From positions 34,827,608 through 34,891,607 of the forward strand of contig NC_088300.1 in the NCBI RefSeq assembly GCF_032854445.1: a DNA stretch of 64,000 nt, given 5' to 3'. The notes under the pieces were generated by a model. The model was not told the DNA's origin. It was given only the letters and a program-made list of their open reading frames with translations, and ran no database searches. Shown piece by piece: positions 39,537-50,472 of this stretch (positions within the stretch are counted from its first letter, which is position 1; each line of letters begins with the position of its first letter). The translations under genes were made by a program, and so were the position numbers. Source of the stretch: Liolophura sinensis (Eukaryota > Mollusca > Polyplacophora > Chitonida > Chitonidae).

Positions 39537-40374
39537 CACAACACGAGTAATCTACCCTAACTCAGACACCTTTCTTGCATTTTTTATAACTTATGCATTA
39601 TTGCAATTGGGCAGTTTGACAATTTGTAACGATCAGATCTAAAGCTAGTAAAAAAAAAAAAATTCACAAAGGGCATTAAATTAAACCAAAGGTTACTTTA
39701 AAGCTTCAAGATCTTTCTACAAAACTTGTAAACAAACTTGTCCAACATTTGTTTAATTGAAACTGTCATCACATTTAGGATAAGACGACAAACACATTTT
39801 GAAAAAAACATTTAGTCCTGGTCATTTTCAAAGTCGATATTCTCTTAATCTGCAGGAGTCTGAATTTGCAATCTTTCACGTTCAATGTTTTTAAGTGGAA
39901 CTAGCCCAATTCAGCATGTTATTGACAGCCAAAGCTGTGAGCAACCCATCAATGCGAGAAGATGTCTTGACAGGAAAATTTACTATGTCACCTTTGACGT
40001 CCTGGAACAGTACAAGTATTTCAAGAGTTATATTCTGCTTCAACTGTCGAAAAAAGATTGAAAGAAACCAGTACATAAGTTCTATGAAAAGGTGAATTTT
40101 GTGTTTTTCGAGCAATAAATGAATAAAAGCAGATACAGAATCAACAGACACATGCACTTCATGAAAGCTGCACGTAACATAGTTCATCTGCACTGATTAT
40201 AAAATTATACACATATTTAACTGGGACTATTGTAAAAGTATGAGATCTAATAACATGTGCAGCCCTGAAAAATGACTAAGATGTCTCAATGGCTCAAGAA
40301 ATAACTATGCACATGTAGGCCAAATTTTGGGTATGCATGTTGGGCCAAAGTGTATCATTTAGTGAAGTTTTGGA

Positions 40375-40651
40375 TTTTTTTTTTTTTTTTTTTTTTTTTG
40401 ATTGGTGTTTTACGCCGTACTCAAGAATATTTCACTTATACGACGGCGGCCAGCATTAGGGTGGGTGGAAACCGGGCACAGCCCGGGGGAAACCTACGAC
40501 CATCCGCAGGTTGCTGACAGACCTTCCCACCTACGGCCGGAGAGGAAGCCAGCATGAGCTGGACTTGAGCTCACAGCGACCGCATTGGTGAGAGGCTCCT
40601 GGGTCATTACGCTGCGCTAGCGCGCTAACCGACTGAGCCACGGAGGCCCCC
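40375..40651 (-). mobile_element. SINE family 1, full length with perfect target-site duplication
   Basis: Reading the minus strand from 40650, the element has head GGGGCCTCCGTGGCTCAG, A box TGGCTCAGTCGG, B box GAGCTCAAGTCC, a body with GCCGGAGAGG-type and GGGAAGGTCTGTCAGCAACC segments, and the tail GAGTACGGCGTAAAACACC. It ends in a long A-run (poly-T on plus, 40376-40398). The perfect 12-bp direct repeat TGAAGTTTTGGA at 40363-40374 and 40652-40663 marks a recent insertion. A box and B box identify it as tRNA-derived with an internal RNA polymerase III promoter. This copy serves as the reference for the other family 1 fragments. Confidence 0.95.
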
Positions 40652-40920
40652 TGAAGTTTTGGACATGAGACAGGTATCTCACAGTAGTTGAGTACACAGT
40701 AGTACATGCTTAATCCTCACTAATACAATTAAATCTGATTTTTCCATCAGATAATTTATCTATTTATTTGATTGGTGATTTAAGCCATCCATCAGATAAT
40801 GGCCTGTTACATCTGGGACTATTATACAATAGTCCAAGGATACATGTATGGATGTACCACATTGTACCTCTAAAATTTTGAATCTTGATACAAATGTATG
40901 TATGTGTATTCACGAATTTG

Positions 40921-42170
40921 AATACATGTGTATTAACTATTAGGAAGATTACACCAAATCTGATACATGTGTATTAACTATTAGGAAGATTACATGAATT
41001 CTGATACATGTGTATTAACTATTAGGAAGATCACATGAATTCTGATACCTGTGTATTTACTATTTGGAAGATTACATGAATTCTGATACCTGTGTATTAA
41101 CTATTAGGAAGATCACATCAATTCTGATACGTGTGTATTAACTATTAGGAAGATCACATGAATTCAGATACATGTGTATTAACTATTAGGAAGATCACAT
41201 GAATTCTGATACCTGTGTATTAACTATTAGGAAGATTACATGAATTCTGATACATGTGTATTAACTATTAGGAAGATTACATGAATTCAGATACATGTGT
41301 ATTAACTATTAGGAAGATCACATGAATTCTGATGCATGTGTATTAACTATTAGGAAGATTACACCAATTCTGATACATGTGTATTAACTATTAGGAAGAT
41401 TACACGAATTTTGATACATGTGTATTAACTATTAGGAAGATTACATGAATTCAGATATGTGTGTATTAACTATTAGGAAGATTACACCAATTCAGATACA
41501 TATGTATTAACTATTAGGAAGATCACATGAATTCTGATATATGTGTATTAACTATTAGAAAGATTACATGAATTCAGATACATGTGTATTAATTATTAGG
41601 AAGATTACATGAATTCTGATACATGTGTATTAACTATTAGGAAGATTACATGAATTCTGATACATGTATATTAACTAATAGGAAGATCACATGAATTCAG
41701 ATACGTGTGTATTAACTATTAGAAAGATCACATGAATTCAGATACATGTGTATTAACTATTAGGAAGATCACATGAATTCAGATACATGTGTATTAACTA
41801 TTAGGAAGATCACATGAATTCAGATACATGTGTATTAACTATTAGGAAGATTACATGAATTCTGATACATGTGTATTAACTATTAGGAAGATTACATGAA
41901 TTCTGATACATATGTATTAACTATTAGGAAGATCACATGAATTCTGATACATGTGTATTAACTATTAGGCAGATTACATGAATTCAGATACAGCTGTATT
42001 AACTATTAGGAAGATTACACCAATTCTGATACATGTGTATTAACTATTAGGAAGATTACAAGAATTCTGATACATGTGTGCATTAACTATTAGGAAGATT
42101 ACACCAATTCTGATACATGTGTGCATTAACTATTAGGAAGATTACACCAATTCTGATACATGTGTATAAA
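40921..42170. repeat. 41-bp tandem array (about 30 copies)
   Basis: Units of 41 bp: GATACATGTGTATTAACTAT, then TAGGAAGATTACATGAATTC and one base. Variants alternate at GATT/GATC and at TCTG/TCAG. The right end has two copies with a 2-bp GC insertion (GTGTGCATTAAC). Many units contain an EcoRI site. No coding frame persists. Confidence 0.95.
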
Positions 42171-43633
42171 CTATGGAGAACATTATAATATATTTTAACT
42201 TAAAGACACTTCCATACCCTTCATTAAACAGCTAGATGTCTTAAAAGTTCCATCAAACAAATATCAACAAACATCAATATATCTGACTACTCTTAATATT
42301 ACGGTCTGTTGTTAACAAGCTGTTTATTTGTGCATTTCTTTGAAAAGACCATAGGGTACTGGATGCAGGCAAAGTATATTCATGTAGAAAGATCAGAGAG
42401 CATTTTGCTGAAATCAGAATCTACAGGCCTTAGCACATGCGTGCAGCTATATATAGCTCTAAAGTTCAATAACAGCATGATTCAGTGTTTCTTGGCGTTT
42501 AAAAACGAAGAAAGAAGCACAGGTCCAGCTATCAGAATAACAGCTGTGTTCACAATAGAATAAAAACAGCCATAATTTTGCAGAAAGTGGACAACACAGC
42601 CCAAAACTCAAGCTTGATCTGTTACTTGTCTTGGTGAATAAGAAGTTTTTGTTGCAAAATGTTACTGAAGATTACCAATTAATGTAATTTCAACTAAGCC
42701 TACAGGTATGAAACAATTACACATTTGAAAAACCAATAATGAGACATTCTTATACTTTGAATTGTAAAGACAATAAATTATTTTCACAGTTCAGTGTACA
42801 GTCAATTTAACATTAAAATAAGGATTTTTAATAAAATTTTAAGATAAATTTATCAGGCAATATTCTCCATAATTTGGGCCTTTTAGGGTACCTGTAGGCT
42901 GTAATTTGGGCACCTGTGTTAAATGTCACTGTAAACATGTATCTAAGACTCAAAGTGGCCATATAAAGAAACCAAAAGCAGTAGTCTTCTGTATATATTA
43001 CCTAAATCATCTTAGCCATCAAACAATGTTTACTGCGCCATTTCTGACCTGTCTGTCGCTATGGCCGCCACTAATCTAGTATAACGGACCACCATGTGTG
43101 TACTGTTATGTAACGGTAGGCCTACTTCACAGCGCGGTCAGTGGCCCACATATGGCCGCGCGCACTGTACACAGACAGGGGCCGGCCAGCGCTGGTCAGT
43201 TAGGCTCGGTGATGTAATGAGCGTGCTGGGGAGGCTGACCTGAAGTGTTTATCCCTCACCCCAGACGTGTTACGCCATCAGCCCCTCTCGCTCACCTACT
43301 GACGGCGGCTAGACGGTCTTACGTGAAACAATCACCTGACCCAGTTCTGAATGGCGCGGGCAGCCGGATATCACACGGCTCCATGTATGTTTACTGGCGA
43401 TTTCACTCGAAATAGCCTCGTGTTTCCCCCCAATGCACGTCCCAGGTTCATGTATTTACCACTGTTTAGGTGACATGACAGTTTATTTCGTGCCCCCGAG
43501 GAGCACACAGCTTATTTGTGTGGGGACTGGGTTAGTTGGGGGATGGAGAACGGCGAGCACGTGTGTGCTAAGGCTGGATGAAAATGGCGCGCAGGATGTG
43601 GAATCGTTGGGTTGAACTTTCTTAACAACTTAC

Positions 43634-43687
43634 CGAGTATTCGTTGAAGACATCCCCTCACAGCCAGCTAGCTCGGCCTCCTTGCTC
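43634..43687 (-). CDS. NPAS3/trh-like: candidate N-terminal coding exon of the NPAS3/trh-like gene
   Basis: A 54-bp candidate exon between a TCATTACAG acceptor and a strong CG|GTAAGT donor. Only one frame is open, reading SKEAELAGCEGMSSTNT plus two bases (CG). Those two bases are exactly what the bHLH exon needs: CG|T gives Arg, followed by ILELRKEKS. An ATG at 43653 (G at -3) would alone give a short MSSTNTR leader, so this exon could carry the start if the upstream exon is not used. Animal genes of this class commonly have a short, poorly conserved leader before the basic region. Support is splice-site quality, phase agreement, strand and the CpG-rich setting. There is no homology evidence for the leader peptide, and a 54-bp match could be chance. 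Confidence 0.6.
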
Positions 43688-43852
43688 CTGTAATGACCAA
43701 ATAAAATGACATTTTAGCTAAAACTAGGATTTGGGCAAAATGGGGAAGCCAGGCAAGGGGGGGCAAAGTTGTTACTATTAATAGACGTGAAGCTATACGG
43801 TATAAGCGTTGAGTAGACGGAGCCATTTGTCGGGAGTGAGACGAAACCTCAC

Positions 43853-43878
43853 CGCTTTCTCTCCCGTTCGCTGGGCAT
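43853..43878 (-). CDS. NPAS3/trh-like: candidate first coding segment (start codon) of the NPAS3/trh-like gene
   Basis: Coding part of a putative first exon whose 5' UTR would extend to higher coordinates. An ATG at 43878 opens MPSERERK plus CG and meets a GCG|GTGAGG donor. Joining to the next exon across a 165-bp intron (43688-43852) makes CG|G = Arg and keeps the frame open through to the bHLH. An in-frame TAA lies immediately before the ATG, so translation in this frame cannot begin further upstream in this exon. Weak points: the start context is poor (T at -3, C at +4), the donor is not optimal, and the peptide is too short to judge by homology. If this exon is wrong, the ATG at 43653 is the likely start. 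Confidence 0.4.
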
Positions 43879-44925
43879 TTATCTGGTCATCGAAAGATTT
43901 CCGGTGTCTTTAGGAAGCAAGGGTCCTTTGGAATCATCCTGGTGTCCTTGACAGTCCTGCACTATGCCCAGATCAGGGCTAACGCCGTAGTGTGGGCCCC
44001 TCGTGCCAGGGTCGGCTCGCTCAGCCGGTGTAGTACAGCGAGAACCCAGGCAGTATCTTCTCAGTGCAGATGACCCGCCACTTTACGTGTACTCTTACTG
44101 CTATCACTTGTATACGTGTACTGTATGTCTCCGATTATATACTAAGACCGCGTCACTGTGCAGCGTATGACATTTTATTTCCTTTTTAAAGTCATGCAAT
44201 ATGAGTCGTGTTCTAAATTTGTGAAACACAATGAATCAATACGACGGGAGCTTACATAAGTCTATATAGGCCCTATACACGTAGGCTATGTAGGCCTACA
44301 AACGTGGGGGATTCAGTGTGACGTAACTTAATCTTTGGCCCATATTACACAGGCCCTACTAGCTCTGATGTAATTTTTTTTTTGGGGGGGGGGGGGTGCT
44401 ACCACAACGATAATGAGTTTCAAACACATAGACCTGGGAGCGGGTCTCGACCGAGTGGTCAAAACGTTTGTCTGTCAGTCCCAATCTAAACAAACATGTA
44501 TATCAAACACACGAGGTGTTGGTTCAACCCGGACGGTGGAGATTTTGTGATTCCCTGTGCAGCTCTGGCACTGTTGGTGACTGTTAGTCTCTCAATGACG
44601 GCTCTTGCTGCCGTATGCGTAACGTGGAAAAGGAAACAATCGTCAGTAAGATGCCAAAGCCTGTGGTTTACCCAAGACATTCTAGTTTCTTCCATCCATA
44701 AAATTGACAACTTCCGGTCATAAATTGAAAAATTTATGTGTATATGGTGTTAATTACAATGAAATAAAATAATTATAGGCCTAGAACTTTATGAGGATAA
44801 ACAATGGGTTTTGCAAAGATTATATGATAGCCTTCACAGATAAATTGTTGTGGGTTATGCCTAAATTTAATCTGCACCGTAAACATGATCATTTTGCTAA
44901 CATGTTATGGTTGATGCCTATTATA

Positions 44926-44928
<3 letters not shown>

Positions 44929-44996
<68 letters not shown>
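44929..44996. repeat. long (TA)n microsatellite
   Basis: About 33 consecutive TA units. Other TA runs occur at 18413-18461, 23938-23972, 24852-24891, 28316-28331 and about 54218-54233. Confidence 0.95.
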
Positions 44997-44999
<3 letters not shown>

Positions 45000-46207
45000 C
45001 AGTCTCAATAATATTTTATGCACAGTGACAGTCTAAGTTCTGACATTTTGAATACATGTCTATCCATTCTAAATGCACACACGGAAACCTTATACATATG
45101 CCGGCTTATTGTTGTTCTTTTTTTCTTCTGCCTAATCTGTACAGTTCCCTATATTGTAATTGATCAAGCAGTGAGGTGGCGTGTTCGAATTCACCTATTG
45201 CTGCACCTGTACTTCACCATTTCAACGTGACAAGGTTTGCAATCATATGTATATATAGGAGTTTTATTTTTCAGAATAAAAGTACTGTTGTTATGCACTG
45301 TAATAATTGAAATCCATAACGATCAAGAGTTCGAATTTAGGTCAATCATGGGCAAATTTTCACAAAACATCGAGCAAATCTTATAATCGAAATATAATTT
45401 GAGAATTTCTCAGATACATAGATGAATGGAGACAGGCGCATATATGTTAAAGCCCCTGAGTTCCATCCACCCACCTTGTCACAACGTTTGCGTGCGTGCA
45501 AAGTATCCCAACAGAATCAGTCAACAGCATACAGTAAAATAAACGAAAATACTTTTCGGAACTCCAAAGAAGTGCCAGGACAGCAATTGCATAGTAGAGT
45601 ATATATGTATACGAAGAATTCAGGCACAAAAGGAGATAAACGCCACTCATGTCAAGGCGTTAAAATAATTGAAAAAAGAAAAAAATTAACTTCTTCGATA
45701 AATATGCACTTGTTCTCCCAGCTTCGTGATAGGTAACTTTTTTTTACACCTATACACCTTCATATGCCTTCATTCATAGCAGGGGTACATACAAAGCAGG
45801 AGGTAAATACATAATTTGATTTAAAATGATAAATTAGAATGGATTTGTCTGTGTTTGCGCCTGAACTTTTCATATATACCGCGAGATCAATGCACGTACT
45901 GTATACGACACTTTATTTTATGCACATTATACATGTGCGAGAACTGTCTTCACCAACGCAAACGGACTGGATGCGTCATTCCTATGTATGCATTCAGAGT
46001 GGGAAAGAGTATCGTAAAATATACAGCGCTTGCCGAATATACATGCACATCGCGTGTATGGCAACCCCAACTGCATTTCCGATTTAATTTGACATGAACT
46101 AATACGCCTATATGTAAGCAACACTTGCTTGTATACATTACCTTGTCTTTCCACTACTTTCATGAATGCGGGAAAACCCACGATCTGCTGAATGCATGCA
46201 ATGATGC

Positions 46208-46565
46208 ACTCAAGAATGTTTCCCTTATACAATATACCTCTCAGTTTTATGGGTGGAAGAAACCGGACCGCTCGGTGCACTCCAAAAATTAATTTTAACA
46301 GAAAGTCTGTTGTGTTAGAATGTATTCTGCTATCTCCCCGATTTGTTCTGTTAAATATGACACACATATTCTTTTAATACAACATAAAGATTCTATTAGA
46401 CTAACAGTATATTATGTTGAATATGACCGAATATTATCTTATAAGAACAGAATACATTCTATAGCATCAGTCAGACAACATACTTTCTGTTAAAATTAAC
46501 AGACTAATTGTTTCAGTGTGTAAACCGCCGACCCCTTGCAAGTTACTGACGAACTTTCCCACATC
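46208..46565 (-). mobile_element. old SINE family 1 copy split by an inserted foldback element
   Basis: The left part (46208-46281) matches the tail-side half: ACTCAAGAATGTTTC and GGGTGGAAGAAACCGGACC. The right part (about 46522-46565) resumes with AAACCGCCGACCCCTTGCAA and CTGACGAACTTTCCCACAT, matching the next segment of the reference copy. The intervening 46289-46499 is unrelated and has inverted ends. Confidence 0.65.
46289..46499. mobile_element. small foldback / MITE-like element with 18-bp terminal inverted repeats
   Basis: TTAATTTTAACAGAAAGT (46289-46306) is the exact reverse complement of 46482-46499. Inner sequence is also partly inverted (TAGAATGTATTCTG on both arms). Both ends show TTAA, which could be a TTAA target duplication as used by piggyBac-type elements. 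No coding capacity. Confidence 0.65.
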
Positions 46566-46784
46566 TGACATACAGGTATAAACACCATATAGCATGGTGA
46601 AAGACGAATGGTCTTCACTACGCAAGAGGTCCTACCATTGAGCGTCGCTGACGGCTTACATCGTTATACAAAAAGTCGGACAACTATATGCATAGTGCTA
46701 TACGAAATGACGTGATTGTATGTATATATGCATACACCTGCGCGACTGACAATTGAGAAGTGTTTTTGAAATATAGACTTTGGA

Positions 46785-46883
46785 ATTTATTTATTTATTT
46801 ATTTAATTTGTGTTTCATATCGTATACTCAAGAATATTTCACTCCTATGACAGCGACCAGCAGCATTCATGGTGTGAGGAACG
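46785..46883 (-). mobile_element. SINE family 1 tail fragment
   Basis: A (TTTA)n tail, then GTGTTTCATATCGTATACTC, AAGAATATTTCACTCC and CAGCATTCATGGTGTGAGGA. Diverged and truncated. Confidence 0.8.
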
Positions 46884-48442
46884 ACTGTGTAATTTCAGGT
46901 AAAACATACTGACAGAGCTTGAGGCACGTGTGTAATATCACATCCGTAATTATTCATACATTTACAGTTCAGCCTTTGAAAAAAAATGATCTACCTGTAC
47001 ATATTTGTTTTGGGTATGCACATGTATAAAATAACGCATTAAAATGATTATGACAAAATACACTCACGTCTGGGGAAAATCATGAACACAAAAACGCTGA
47101 AGCAACAAAAGAATTTGTACACGCATCGATGAAGATAGGACCCACTGCATTGTTTTTTGTACCTTGCATTCCACAACATGCATAATTAATCCGAATTATG
47201 AATTTTAATTCTTCCGTGCCTCCTTTTAATGACGTCAAGCTGCCATGGAGATGGTGATATCTTTGTTTTCATCACCCCCAGCTTTCAATTAGCGTACACT
47301 AATAACTGATAGCATCGTTGAATCTCTCGGATGAAAGGGACGTCGAGTTGACCTGATGTGACGCTTGGGGGGACACCTTACCACATGTCACCTATGACAA
47401 ATATTTCAGTCATTTTAGGGAGTTATCTAACAAGGCTGTATCATGGTTTCCTGAACGTTGGTTTAACAGCTACGTCCGTTTATATAACCGATACAAATCC
47501 TAAGAGTGCGCATATATTACTAGATCTACACATGATACAGTGCACGCAGGCGGGGTAATGTGAATGCTTGGGCGTTTGAAGTTATTAATCGTGAGGATGT
47601 GCTGATAGTAAATAGATATGCGCACGCCAGATGTTGATAAGACCTCATTAAGCCTCATGATCTATACTTATCATGTATACTATATGGTTATATGTCACTA
47701 AATCGTCTAATTAGAGGATTTCCGTTGGAGCCGTTATTACGTGTCTTTGCAACAGCATCTGAAGACTTCATCTGTTTTGATACATTCCGTACATTTCCAT
47801 AACTTTTACCAGCATGAATGCAGCAAAAAATGTTAACAGAATGTATATGAGGCTTTGTATCATCCCTGTGTATAATATTTCCGTATCTCCACTGCATGGC
47901 AACTATATATACCTAACAAAAAACAAAAAGCTTCCTAAAATGTCTGATAACCCGGATGTCAGTAACAGATAGTCATCATTTGTAAATGGGACATAGCGGT
48001 ACGACGGATAGATTGTGGGTGCACGCCACCTTAATTCATTCATTCAAATCTGTATGTTGCAACCTATATGCAAGATACTGCATGTGATTGGTAAATGTAA
48101 TATATTGATATTGGATAACAAAGAGAAAAATCTGACGCACAGCTGCACACTGACTATGTCATCTATACATTTAAACCTGGTGTTGTTTTCATCATGCACC
48201 GAAAAAATGGTTACCGATCTTCATCAGTAAATTAAGGGAAGAATCTCTTGTCCAAAAGTAATTAGTGATTCCTACATCATGCCCAATTGACATATCTGTC
48301 ATATTCATCATCAGAGAAAACCATTCATTATAAATGGTGCTAAAATATGATTATACGATTTACACGACGTATTTCCCCACATTGTACATGGCGAAGAGTT
48401 ATACTTAATGGCATTTTTGGACCGTTTAGAGATATAGGGCGG

Positions 48443-48727
48443 TTATTTCTTTATCTGTGTATTTGATTGGAATCATATACGCCGTACTCAACAATATCTC
48501 ACGATGTCTACAGTATGGGGCCAGCGTTATGGTGGGAGGAAAGCGAACAGAGCTCGAGTAAAACCCATCACGACTATCCGCACTTGCTGCCAGACTTTCC
48601 ACGCACGGCCGCAGAGGAAGCCAGCGTGAGTTGGACTTGAACTCACAGTGATCGCACTGATGAGAGGCTCCTGGATGGATCATTGTGCTGCACAAGCGCG
48701 CTGACCACTACAAGCCACGGAGGCCCC
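48443..48727 (-). mobile_element. SINE family 1, near full length, diverged
   Basis: From the tail (TTTGATTGGAATCATATACG) through the body to GTTGGACTTGAACTCACAGT (B box side) and the head CACGGAGGCCCC. Flanked by a decayed direct repeat starting CCGTTTAG at 48422 and 48726. Older than the 40.4-kb copy. Confidence 0.9.
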
Positions 48728-50429
48728 GTTTAGGGGGTATAGACCATATCGGTACCCCATAAACCATTGCTGCATATACTTCCATGCAATTCGATCTTCA
48801 ACAACGCGTGCGCATGATTAGTGTGTATCTGAGACCAGAGCGAAATAAATTGGTAGCTACATATACAGAACAAGGATACTGTCTAATATAAAAAAAGGAC
48901 TGTACATGTATGACGTCACAGAAAATTGTTGCATGGCTATTCCTGTTTCAGATTATCTTTGGATTTATATATACTTATATATAATTTCTAAATTTGGATA
49001 CCAAAGGCATATTAATTTTATTTAGTTTTTAGTGACAATTATAGCCTAATTATACATACGGGTTTTTTTACAAAATCTAATTCACGTATATGTTTTGAAT
49101 CTGCATACATGTACTTGTTGATATGTAAATACAAATGACAGCAAACTGCATTTTCTGGACGGATGCTGCATTATGACGGACATAAAGAGCTATCAAAATC
49201 ACTGTTTCCTTGAATGTTTTAAAATTTATTCAACCACAACCTCTCAATAATGACCAAAAAGAAAGAACTACATATATTGGATGCTACGATCAAGGTTAGG
49301 AAGATTCGTGCAGTGATACAGACTGGATATACAGATATATGCGAGCTTATTTGGAAAACTGAAGTTCAGTGTACATTTAGTCTTCTATGAATATTTCTAT
49401 ACAGTGTTTTTCATTATAGCCATTCTTTTTTGTTCGATAAATAAAAGTTGTGTAACAAATTAGCTTAAAATTTTCTTTTTTCTTTACGATTTCAATATTT
49501 ACTCCGAAATGAAACGAAATGAATTATGTATATTATCGTGTTTTAACACATGCATGCGCAACATGTGAATATGCCGTGTGCAGATGTTCCTAAAATTCCT
49601 CGAGTTTGATTTACTATGTAGTCATAAAATTGATCGCTTAAAAATGCAGTGAATATTCACATATGCGTTAATAATTGAAAATCAAAATAATTAATAATCA
49701 AAATAATTAATGCTACCGGCTTCATTGACTAATATAAGTACAAACGAAATATATCGTCTACGCCGATTTTAAATTAAGAGTCCGTAAAACGAGGGTTCTA
49801 GATATTTATATATATGCAAACAGAGAATATGTATAAATGCACACCTCGCGTTTTATGACATTTTTGGATCACATATTTCACAAAATTATTAATTAAAAAC
49901 CCAGTGTGAGTCAAACTTACTCCACAAAACGCCTCATTCTAAGCTCGTTTGAAGTTTATTATACTTTAGTATCAAATTTGAACCACGTGTCCAGTATCTG
50001 CACGATGTCAGTTAATTTGCATAATTATATACGATATCCATTATACCCCTGATTTGAAACTGTGGTCTTCGATTTATAAAAAAGAAATTTCAGTCTATAC
50101 TCATGCAGGTGTCTTTTCGAAATATACTGAAAAGGTAAGACATTTCTTCTTGTCTTTTTTACATGTGGCTGGGTGAACTTTTTTTCATATGATTTATCCC
50201 TATATTAATAGTACTTCGGGATTTTGGGCTTAACGATGTTAAACAATGTTACTTTAAACGTGGAATTCATATTTTCAAACGGACCATAATGTTGGCAAAT
50301 GTCCTTTACACACGATACGCAAATAATTTTATATATCTGACTATCTACATGCAGTTTATGAGCGTTTTTGACCGAAATTTTCACGTCAAATCCAGTAGAA
50401 GCATTGCATTGCATTGCTAATCCGCTGCA

Positions 50430-50472
50430 GTGAGTGAGTGAGTGAGTGAGTGCTTGGGGTTTAACGTCGTAC
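50430..50472 (-). mobile_element. very short 5'-truncated SINE family 2 insertion
   Basis: Only about 43 bp of the family 2 tail (TGAGTG repeats, then CTTGGGGTTTAACGTCGTA). It is bounded by a 13-bp direct repeat with one mismatch, CTAATCCGCTGCA (50417-50429) and CTAATCCGCAGCA (50473-50485). Confidence 0.8.

Larger units (their letters stand above)
20192..43633 (-). other. large intron between the N-terminal and bHLH exons (about 23.4 kb)
   Basis: Inferred from the donor at 43633 and the acceptor at 20192, which are phase-compatible. Within it lie SINE copies, a 915-bp tandem duplication, three tandem-repeat fields and several GC-richer blocks listed separately. No further exon was recognised in it on either strand. 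Long introns rich in regulatory sequence are typical of this gene class in vertebrates. That the same holds here is inference. Confidence 0.6.
43040..44060 (-). promoter_or_regulatory. CpG-rich putative promoter / 5' region of the NPAS3/trh-like gene
   Basis: About 1 kb that is visibly richer in CG dinucleotides than the AT-rich flanks (for example GCGCGGTC, GGCCGCGCGC, GACGGCGGC, GGCGCGGGC). It contains both candidate 5' exons. No obvious TATA box is placed where the candidate first exon would need one. A transcription start somewhere between about 43880 and 44100 on the minus strand is plausible but not visible in the sequence. Confidence 0.45.

Noticed and set aside
44486-44723. Opposed 74-75-codon frames just upstream of the CpG-rich region as a divergent gene
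   Set aside because: They overlap each other on both strands and resemble no known protein. No splice sites or promoter were recognised for either.
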